Shown here: in pieces, positions 8,166-13,163 of the stretch | Layout of the letters: each line of letters opens with the position of its first letter | How positions within the stretch are numbered: position 1 is the stretch's first letter | From: Spirochaetaceae bacterium | Lineage (GTDB): Bacteria > Spirochaetota > Spirochaetia > Treponematales > Breznakiellaceae | NCBI GenBank assembly: GCA_031255115.1 | Contig: JAIRTD010000264.1 | Span: forward strand, 1 to 13,163 | Length of the DNA stretch: 13,163 nt | Direction: 5' to 3' | Made by a program: the position numbers and the translations under genes | The notes under the pieces: model-generated | What the model saw: only the letters and a program-made list of their open reading frames with translations | What the model was told of the DNA's origin: nothing | Databases searched by the model: none

Positions 8166-8295
8166 CCAAATTTAGGCGGCGCGAGCCGCCAAGTCTATCG
8201 AACATCAATGCAGAGCATTGATGAAAACTCCAAATTTAGGCGGCGCGAGCCGCCAAGTCTATCGAACATCAACGCGAAGCGTTGATGAAAACTCC
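8166..8295. repeat. Tandem pair of 64-bp palindromic elements (REP/BIME-like)
   Basis: Bases 8166-8231 match 8230-8295 with a 64-base period and only a few differences. Each unit holds two hairpins. One is GGCGGC-GCGA-GCCGCC (8175-8190 and 8239-8254), identical in both copies. The other is a nine-pair stem: CATCAATGC-AGA-GCATTGATG in copy 1 (8203-8223), and CATCAACGC-GAA-GCGTTGATG in copy 2 (8267-8287). The stems differ by one T-A to C-G pair swap, so pairing is preserved, and the triloops also differ. The pair fills almost the whole gap between the two minus-strand TPR genes. On that strand each unit begins GGAG, and GGAG or GGGG recurs at each boundary, next to the downstream gene's ribosome-binding site. 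The layout resembles intergenic REP-type elements; family membership is inferred. Confidence 0.85.
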
Positions 8296-8301
8296 TCTGT
8301 A

Positions 8302-9003
8302 TTATTCCAGTTCAAATTCGCCTTCGTAGCCAAGCACGTTCTCGGAGCCCGCGGAAAGTCCCTGGGTTTCTTCCGCCGCCGCCTGCAGCGAAGCGGACAC
8401 TTCCTCAAGAAGCTGCTGTCTGCGCTCGGCGGCGGCCCTGGCCTCGGCCTCGGCGGCAAGACGCCGGTCTTCTTCGGAACGGAATTCGGCATTGATAAAC
8501 TGTATCAGATTTTCTATTTCGGCACGTTTGGGCGATTGGGGTTCCAGAACAAGGTACTGTTGATAATCGGAGACCGCTTCCCTGAGAGCGCCGTTTTTAA
8601 TCCGCGCGTTGGCCCGGTTAAGCCAGGCCGAAGCATAGGAAGGATCGCTCTGCACGGCCTGGGTATAAAACTGTTCGGCAAAAACGCTTTCGCCCTTGAT
8701 AAAATACACATTCCCCAGATTGAAGGCTACCAGGGCGCTCTGGTCTCCCGAACGGGGAAGTATTTTTCTGAAAACCGCTATGGCCTCATCGTTCCGGTTA
8801 AGCTGTATATAGGCTGTGCCCAGGTACAGGGCGGCCTTGACATGGGCCGGATCCGAGGCAAGGACCGACTCAAGCAGGGGCAGGGCCTCGCCGGGTTTAT
8901 TGGCAAGAAAAAATTCTTCGCCCCTGGAAAACGAATCCTGCGCGAAAAGTCCCATATAAAAGGAAAAAAACGCGCATAGCGCCAGAACTATCCTTTTTCT
9001 CAT
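8302..9003 (-). CDS. Secreted TPR protein with Sec signal peptide
   Basis: This is a predicted periplasmic or surface-associated TPR protein of 233 aa. I start it at the ATG at 9003: M-R-K-R followed by a hydrophobic core gives a clean Sec signal with likely cleavage G-L-F-A|Q (after residue 21). GGGGG lies five bases upstream. An upstream in-frame ATG at 9045 would put 14 charged residues before the signal and would overlap the promoter region. TPR-like units are visible at about 24-50, 56-87, 92-121 and 126-155, with the typical 'YLGTAYIQLNR-DEAIAVF' (60-78) and 'FNLGNVYF-KGE' (94-105) spacing. Residues 176-213 are Ala/Glu/Arg-rich and probably helical, resembling the coiled coil of the downstream TPR protein, which hints at interaction (inference). 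It is first in a three-gene operon, separated from the next gene by the palindromic repeats. Function unknown. Confidence 0.85.
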   Translation of the reverse strand: MRKRIVLALCAFFSFYMGLFAQDSFSRGEEFFLANKPGEALPLLESVLASDPAHVKAALYLGTAYIQLNRNDEAIAVFRKILPRSGDQSALVAFNLGNVYFIKGESVFAEQFYTQAVQSDPSYASAWLNRANARIKNGALREAVSDYQQYLVLEPQSPKRAEIENLIQFINAEFRSEEDRRLAAEAEARAAAERRQQLLEEVSASLQAAAEETQGLSAGSENVLGYEGEFELE

Positions 9004-9004
9004 C

Positions 9005-9033
9005 TTTACCCCCACCCTCTTGTCATCTATAAT
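9005..9033 (+). promoter_or_regulatory. Candidate sigma70-type promoter for the + strand TPR/phosphoesterase operon
   Basis: TTTACC (9005-9010) and a perfect TATAAT (9028-9033) are separated by 17 bases. Transcription would start near 9040, leaving a leader of about 24 bases before the ATG at 9064. The -35 lies in the leader of the divergent gene. Confidence 0.6.
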
Positions 9034-9057
9034 ACAGTATATCACAGCGGAACGGAA
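9029..9057 (-). promoter_or_regulatory. Candidate divergent promoter for the TPR/AI-2E operon
   Basis: On the minus strand TATTAT (9034-9029) lies 17 bases after TTCCGT (9057-9052); an alternative -10 is TATACT (9041-9036). Both overlap the -10 region of the opposite promoter, so the two operons may compete for polymerase. The small palindrome ATAC-A-GTAT (9032-9040) sits at the centre. The -35 match is poor. Confidence 0.4.
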
Positions 9058-9063
9058 TATGCC

Positions 9064-10449
9064 ATGAACCCAGTATTAGCGTTTATTATCATTCTCGGCG
9101 TCGGTATAGGCTTTTTGGCCGTATTTCTGGTCAAGTCTATAGCGGCGCCCCAACGGCTCGAATCAGTCGAAAAGTTTCTCAAAAAGGGAAAAAACCAGAG
9201 CGCCATAAAAACCGCAAAGGCCCTGCTCGCCAAGGACCAGCGTAACGCCGAGGCCCACTATTTTCTGGGCAAGGCCTACCTGGCGGAAAACAAGGCCGAA
9301 CTGGCCCTCCTTGAATTCAAGGCCGTCAACCAGCTTGGGGTCAGGGGCGTCATTCCCCAACTTGAATTCCGCAAGCAGACAGCCCAGCTCTACTATAAAT
9401 TCGGCCAACTTGAAGAATCCCTCAAGGAATACCTTTTGCTCATCAAAATGGAACCTGCCAGGGGCGAGTACTACTACTGGGCGGGCAAGCTCTTTGCCGA
9501 AAGAAACCGTACCGATATGGCCGAAAAATACCTCCGCAAGGCAGGAGAACTAAATCCCCGGGACGGCAAGATACACTACGAACTGGGAGCCATGCTGTAC
9601 AAGGAAAAAAAGAGTTCCGACGCCAAAGCCGAACTTGAGACGGCGCTAAAATACCAGAAAGATAATGCCCAGGCGTACTTTTACCTGGGCAAGATACAAA
9701 AGGACAACAAAGATTATCAAGGCGCCCTGGATTCTTTTGAAAAAGCGCAGCGGGACGCCCAGTTTAAGGTCAAGGCTCTGGTTGAACGGGGAGGCTGCTA
9801 TATGTCCCTCAACGCCATTGACAAGGCCATACCCGAACTTGACCGGGCGGTCAAAGCCCTGACCAACGACGCGGGCAATGACGCGCTTTACGCCCGTTAC
9901 TTCCTCGCCATGTGCTACGAAAAAACCAGGGAACTGGACAAGGCCATAGCCCAATGGGACAAGATCTACGCCCAAAAACCGAACTTCCGCGATGTGGGCG
10001 CAAAACTCTCCCAGTACCAGGAATACCGGGCCAATGACCAGATGAAAGATTACCTCACCGCGGGAAGCGGGGAATTTCTTGAACTCTGCAAAGCCATTAC
10101 AACCCAGTCGCTGTCTTTAGCGGTTCAAAATGAAAAAGCCACGGCTTCAGGCTGCGACATCATTGCCGTAGAAAACGATTCGGCAAAATGGCGGAACGTG
10201 CGTAAGGCGCCACGGCTCATACGCTTTTTTCGCCTGCCCGACATGATTGACGAAAATAAAATCAGAAACCTCCTGGACGACATGAAAAACCAGAACATGA
10301 CCAGGGCTATGGCGATAACCAGTTCGGGCTTTTTACGTTCCGCCACGGAGTTTGCCGATTCACGGCCGGTGGAGCTTTTTAACAAGGACCAGCTCCAGGA
10401 ACTGCTTCAAAAGGTAGATCAGTCAGGCAGGAACACGAAGCGGGGATGA
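9064..10449 (+). CDS. Membrane-anchored TPR protein with C-terminal Mrr-like (restriction-endonuclease-fold) domain
   Basis: The product has 461 aa. A single hydrophobic N-terminal helix (about 4-23) anchors it, and the Lys-rich remainder is probably cytoplasmic or periplasmic; topology is unclear. TPR-like helices run from about 30 to 320, for example 'AHYFLGKAYLAENKAELAL' (64-82) and 'AYFYLGKIQKDNKDYQGAL' (204-222). The last part (about 337-450) resembles the C-terminal half of Mrr-type nucleases: a hydrophobic strand C-D-I-I-A-V-E (364-370), a strand at 385-391, then A-I-T-S-S-G-F (417-423), A427-T-E-F-A-D (427-432) and 'PVELFNKDQLQELL' (435-448), matching the Mrr 'TT-GF---A--FA----I-LIDG--L--LL' pattern. 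The catalytic Q-x-K on the central strand aligns with R387-F-F389, so cleavage activity is doubtful. First gene of a four-gene operon; its stop overlaps the next ATG (ATGA). The ribosome-binding site is weak. Confidence 0.85.
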   Translation: MNPVLAFIIILGVGIGFLAVFLVKSIAAPQRLESVEKFLKKGKNQSAIKTAKALLAKDQRNAEAHYFLGKAYLAENKAELALLEFKAVNQLGVRGVIPQLEFRKQTAQLYYKFGQLEESLKEYLLLIKMEPARGEYYYWAGKLFAERNRTDMAEKYLRKAGELNPRDGKIHYELGAMLYKEKKSSDAKAELETALKYQKDNAQAYFYLGKIQKDNKDYQGALDSFEKAQRDAQFKVKALVERGGCYMSLNAIDKAIPELDRAVKALTNDAGNDALYARYFLAMCYEKTRELDKAIAQWDKIYAQKPNFRDVGAKLSQYQEYRANDQMKDYLTAGSGEFLELCKAITTQSLSLAVQNEKATASGCDIIAVENDSAKWRNVRKAPRLIRFFRLPDMIDENKIRNLLDDMKNQNMTRAMAITSSGFLRSATEFADSRPVELFNKDQLQELLQKVDQSGRNTKRG

Positions 10450-11114
10450 AAATACTCTGCATAGCCGATCAGATTGATCCGCTTGTATACACCGCGTCTA
10501 TAAAAGAGCGGTTTGCGGACATAGACCTGGTACTCAGCGCCGGAGACTTACCTATGGAGTACCTTGATTTTATTGTGTCCTCGCTGAACAAGCCCCTGCT
10601 CTTTGTCTTTGGCAACCACAATCTTGAAGACTTGGGCCAGTACCAGAAGGACTATTCCATCGTAGGCCAGCAGGCGTTCAGGATGGATATGTTCCGGGGT
10701 TCGGGGGCGACCTATACGGGCTTTAGGGTAACAAGAGAGGGCAAGCTCCTTGTGGCGGGCCTGGGAGGCTGTATGCGCTATAACCGGGGAAATAACCAGT
10801 TTACCGATTCTCAAATGTACCTTAAAATATTCGCCCTGATTCCCAGGCTGATCTTTAACCGCATATTCCACGGCCGCTTTGTCGACATACTGCTTACCCA
10901 CGCCGCCCCGCGGGGTATCCACGATCTGGACGACCCCTGCCACCGGGGCTTTAAGGCCTTCCTCTGGTTTGTCAGGGTTTTTAAGCCCGAATACCTGGTA
11001 CACGGCCATGTACATCTTTATGATCTGAACACCGTGCGGGACAGCCGCCTGGGCAGGACCAGAATTATAAACGCCTTTGGTCATTATGTAATCGAACTTG
11101 AGGACAGACTATGA
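10446..11114 (+). CDS. Metallophosphoesterase, D-x-x-D motif I subtype
   Basis: This is a calcineurin-like phosphoesterase of 222 aa, expected to be a two-metal phosphohydrolase in the cytoplasm; the substrate is unknown. Motifs seen are motif I I-A-D8-Q-I-D11-P, G33-D34, G56-N57-H58-N59, the L-L-T-H152-A-A-P strand and G187-H188-V-H190. In most relatives motif I is D-x-H; here the His position is Ile and Asp11 follows. From memory, a subgroup found in Firmicutes and other bacteria with S-D-x-x-D-P and the later block 'GLGG-MRYN-G--Q-T' (here at 106-120) shows the same pattern, so this is probably a subtype feature rather than decay. The conserved H166-R-G-F-K also fits that group. The start overlaps the TPR gene's stop and the end overlaps the next start, both ATGA, giving strict coupling. 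Confidence 0.88.
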   Translation: MKILCIADQIDPLVYTASIKERFADIDLVLSAGDLPMEYLDFIVSSLNKPLLFVFGNHNLEDLGQYQKDYSIVGQQAFRMDMFRGSGATYTGFRVTREGKLLVAGLGGCMRYNRGNNQFTDSQMYLKIFALIPRLIFNRIFHGRFVDILLTHAAPRGIHDLDDPCHRGFKAFLWFVRVFKPEYLVHGHVHLYDLNTVRDSRLGRTRIINAFGHYVIELEDRL

Positions 11115-12031
11115 GGGACCTCCAATCCATACAGGCGGCGGAAGATTTTTCCCGCGCCAGAGGCAAGGCGCTTCTCTCGCGGCTCCAGCACCTCTTTCAT
11201 ACCAGCAGGGACAGCCTCCTTTCTTTTGAAGACGTTAAAAAAATTCTCAAACCAAAGAACGAAAGCTACAGGGGCATGCAGGCAGTACCCCTTGATTTAA
11301 TAGTAGGAAGCGAAGGCCGCTACAAAGATTTTAACAAGTATTTTCTCCCCAGATACGAACATCTGCGGGCGCGCTGGGAAAAAGTTGACACGGCCCACCT
11401 TAAAGACCTGATACTCCCGCCCATACAGCTTTACGAGATAGGCGGCGTATACTTTGTCAGGGACGGAAACCACCGCGTATCTGTGGCCCGAAGCCAGGGC
11501 TGCATCGACATCGACGCCGAAGTTACCAGCCTTTCGAGCGAAATCCCGATAAAGCCCTCAATGACCAGGGAGGACCTTAAAGCGGCGGTGCTTGACTACG
11601 AAAAGCAATTTTTCTACAAAAAAACAAATTTCGGAAAACTCACCGACTGCTATGACCTTGATTTTGCTTCTCCCGGCGCCTATGACCTGATATACGAACA
11701 CATACTGGTTCATAAATACTACCTCAACGAAAAAGTGTTAGGCGCCATAGAATTCCCCGACGCCCTGGTTTCCTGGTATTACAATGTGTACCAGCCCATA
11801 ACCGGCATCGTCAAAGACGAAAGAATCAAGCCGCTGTTTCCCGGCGCTACGGCAAGCGATCTCTACCTTTGGATAGTGCGGTACTGGGACCTCCTCAAAA
11901 AAAAATACGGCGCAAACTATTCCATGTCGGACGCCGCAAGGGAATTTACCCTGCGCTTTGGCAGAAAACCTTCTACCCTGAAAGACTATGTTTCGGTGTT
12001 GTTTAACAAACTCTTCAGGAGAAGGCTGTGA
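11111..12031 (+). CDS. ParB/Srx-fold (DGNHR motif) protein of unknown function
   Basis: The product has 306 aa. A charged helical N-terminus (1-50) leads to the block V-P-L-D-x-I-V-G-S with R70-Y-K-D-F (59-74). Next is the ParB-like core: L-P-P-I-Q-L-Y (102-108), G-G-V-Y-F-V-R and D118-G-N-H-R122-V-S-V-A-R. In ParB/Srx folds this D-G-x-H-R site binds nucleotide (CTP in ParB, ATP in Srx). The C-terminal half (about 185-270) contains H201-K-Y-Y, S-W-Y-Y-N-V-Y (221-227), F-P-G-x-T-x-S-D-L-Y-L-W-I (243-255) and a Lys-rich helix. I recognise this arrangement as a widespread uncharacterised family also seen in Chloroflexi and Actinobacteria (memory only). No HTH or CTPase motifs of true ParB are seen, so a role in chromosome partition is not supported. 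ATGA overlap upstream, GTGA overlap downstream. Confidence 0.82.
   Translation: MRDLQSIQAAEDFSRARGKALLSRLQHLFHTSRDSLLSFEDVKKILKPKNESYRGMQAVPLDLIVGSEGRYKDFNKYFLPRYEHLRARWEKVDTAHLKDLILPPIQLYEIGGVYFVRDGNHRVSVARSQGCIDIDAEVTSLSSEIPIKPSMTREDLKAAVLDYEKQFFYKKTNFGKLTDCYDLDFASPGAYDLIYEHILVHKYYLNEKVLGAIEFPDALVSWYYNVYQPITGIVKDERIKPLFPGATASDLYLWIVRYWDLLKKKYGANYSMSDAAREFTLRFGRKPSTLKDYVSVLFNKLFRRRL
12017..12021 (+). promoter_or_regulatory. Shine-Dalgarno for the GTG start of the M28-like peptidase
   Basis: AGGAG lies six bases before GTG at 12028, inside the end of the preceding gene. It decides in favour of the GTG start overlapping the TGA (GTGA) rather than any later ATG. Confidence 0.7.
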
Positions 12032-13023
12032 CCAAAAGAGGGCCGGGAAAAAGCTTTTCCCGCTTTGAGGAATTTATCGCCCCCGGCGCGGACCGCTTTG
12101 CCATACTCGGCGTCCTCCTCAAAGAAGCGGCCCTCCCCTTCCGCGTTCTCCCCCTGGAAAAAAGCCGTCATCTTTTTGTACACCCGGATATGGAAAGCCC
12201 CGCGTCTGACGGTAAAGACCCGTTATCCGCCAGAAATTCGTTATCGACCGAACATCCGTTGTCCTCCGAACACCCGCCGGCTGCCGGAGATCCCTTGTCC
12301 AGTGGAAGCCGGGCCCCGAAAACCGTACTGGTGGCCCACTACGACCGCGCCGAAGGAAGCCCCGGCGCAAATGACAACAGCGCCGCGGTGTTTATGATGA
12401 TCGAAAGCGCGAAAAAACTGTTACATGAAGGAGAAAAAAACTGGGGCCTTATCTTTACCGATCACGAAGAAGTTCCCGCAGGAGGCAGCCTTGAGGACCA
12501 GGGCTCCTTTGCCCTTGCCCGCTTTCTTAGAGACAGGGGCTTTGCCGCCTCTGATTTTTTTATCTTCGACTGCTGCGGCACAGGCGACACCCTGATTATT
12601 TCGACTACCGCGGAACACCTGCTCAAGGAAAAGGAAGGGGAAGTATCCGACAGAATACGCAGGGCCATACACCGGCAGCGGGCAAAGGTTCTGGAAACTT
12701 CCCGGCGCCTTTTTATGGACAAGACCCTCCTTGCGCCTACGCCCTTTTCCGACGACCCGGGCTTTCTCCAGGCGGGCATAGCCGCCCAGACCATCACCTG
12801 CCTCCCCGCCTCCGAAGCCTCGGCCCTGGCCCAGGCCCTGAGACTCAGACCCGAACTGCTTGACCACCTCCTTGTCAACCGCAAGACCGAAAAAAACACA
12901 ACGCTCCCGTTTTTCCCCCCGGTCTGGCGGCGCATCAACGGCCCCGGAGACCAAAAGCAGTATTTGACCCCCGAATATTTTAATCAGATTGAAAAGCTGG
13001 CCCTCGCCCTGTGCAGAGGATAG
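12028..13023 (+). CDS. M28-family-like zinc aminopeptidase homologue with inserted repeat and substituted final ligand
   Basis: The product has 331 aa and no signal peptide, so a cytoplasmic location is likely. The M28 (co-catalytic zinc peptidase) pattern is visible: A-H104-Y-D106, G-A-N-D116-N-S-A-A (bridging Asp), T-D-H-E147-E148 (general base plus metal ligand), F-D181-C-C-G-T-G-D and the S-D-D-P-G-F-L segment. The last ligand, normally His in a 'H-T--D' context, aligns with R-I-N304-G-P-G-D308, so Asn or a neighbour may replace it. Between the N-terminal strand (48-52) and the first catalytic strand (about 98-104) sits a low-complexity insert of five hexapeptide repeats at 64-93. GTG start with a good Shine-Dalgarno sequence. 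Last gene of the operon. Activity may be altered or lost; the substrate is unknown. Alternatively it may be a non-peptidase member of the fold. Confidence 0.8.
   Translation: MTKRGPGKSFSRFEEFIAPGADRFAILGVLLKEAALPFRVLPLEKSRHLFVHPDMESPASDGKDPLSARNSLSTEHPLSSEHPPAAGDPLSSGSRAPKTVLVAHYDRAEGSPGANDNSAAVFMMIESAKKLLHEGEKNWGLIFTDHEEVPAGGSLEDQGSFALARFLRDRGFAASDFFIFDCCGTGDTLIISTTAEHLLKEKEGEVSDRIRRAIHRQRAKVLETSRRLFMDKTLLAPTPFSDDPGFLQAGIAAQTITCLPASEASALAQALRLRPELLDHLLVNRKTEKNTTLPFFPPVWRRINGPGDQKQYLTPEYFNQIEKLALALCRG
12217..12306 (+). repeat. 18-bp degenerate tandem repeat inside the M28-like gene (five hexapeptide units)
   Basis: Five in-frame 18-base units encode DPLSAR, NSLSTE, HPLSSE, HPPAAG and DPLSSG. 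The pattern is x-P-L-S-x-x. Units 1-3 and 5 are most alike. The repeat lies in a surface loop position upstream of the first metal-binding His and looks like a slippage-born disordered insert. Confidence 0.75.
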
Positions 13024-13163
13024 CCGCAAATTTCGATTGAACGGAACATTTACCGACGAAACCGGTTACGACAGGGCGTATACTTCTGTGGTTAGTCCCT
13101 CCATGCTTTCCCCGTTGTACTATTGAAAAGATTGGAAATGCCAATATTACCTCTTGAGTAAAG
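13024..13163. other. Non-coding tail, no gene supported
   Basis: These 140 bases follow the peptidase stop. There is a short palindrome AACCGGTT and a weak ATTGG / CCAAT hairpin near 13133-13147. No Shine-Dalgarno plus start codon is seen, and no clear terminator follows the operon. An open frame of about 28 codons (13037-13126) is noted under findings. Confidence 0.5.

Noticed and set aside
8166..8295. CRISPR array
   Set aside because: Only two adjacent units with no unique spacers; the internal structure is paired palindromes.
8218..8979. 253-codon + strand frame opposite the secreted TPR gene
   Set aside because: It is a shadow of the minus-strand gene, begins in the palindromic repeat, and has no family features.
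8302..9045. Start of the secreted TPR protein at 9045
   Set aside because: It would add 14 residues in front of a clean Sec signal and run through the divergent promoter region.
9064..13023. Restriction or other defence island (Mrr-like plus ParB-like)
   Set aside because: No methylase, helicase or specificity gene; the Mrr-like domain lacks its catalytic Lys and the protein is a membrane TPR scaffold.
13133..13155. Intrinsic terminator for a minus-strand gene to the right
   Set aside because: The ATTGG/CCAAT stem is only five pairs and AT-rich, and the T-run is short; evidence is too weak.

Overview
The window reads as a chromosomal stretch of a spirochaete, most likely a Treponema-type bacterium. 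This is inferred from the style of the lipoprotein and Sec signals, the many TPR (tetratricopeptide) proteins of the cell envelope, and a codon habit that keeps ATA (Ile) and AGG (Arg) common at fairly high G+C. No rRNA, tRNA, CRISPR array, insertion sequence or phage gene is visible. Nearly all of the sequence is coding and all twelve genes look intact; the first lacks only the first base of its start codon.

Region 1 (1-4954, + strand) is a complete five-gene peptide-type ABC importer operon: a substrate-binding lipoprotein, two permeases and two ATPases. The genes touch or overlap by 1-4 bases. The last ATPase is short, lacks the usual C-terminal extension, and has altered signature and Walker B residues. 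A 145-base convergent gap (4955-5099) follows. It holds a bulged hairpin and a 10-base direct repeat but no textbook terminator.

Region 2 (5100-9003, - strand; transcribed from about 9.0 kb downward) has a secreted TPR protein, a membrane-anchored TPR protein with an Ala/Glu/Arg-rich coiled coil, and an AI-2E family (PerM-like) membrane protein. The last two overlap by ATGA. Between the two TPR genes lie two copies of a 64-bp palindromic element. Each copy has two hairpins, and the longer stem differs between copies by a compensatory base-pair change. This is the most striking non-coding feature here.

Region 3 (9064-13023, + strand) is divergent from region 2 and shares a 60-bp promoter region with it. 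Its four genes are coupled by ATGA/GTGA overlaps: a membrane TPR protein with a C-terminal Mrr-like (restriction-endonuclease-fold) domain that seems to have lost its catalytic residues, a metallophosphoesterase of the D-x-x-D subtype, a ParB/Srx-fold DGNHR protein, and an M28-like peptidase with an inserted hexapeptide repeat and Asn where the last metal-binding His is expected. The tight coupling suggests a shared job, but no known pathway is apparent. With the divergent operon it forms a compact envelope/TPR locus. The last 140 bases (13024-13163) hold no supportable gene.
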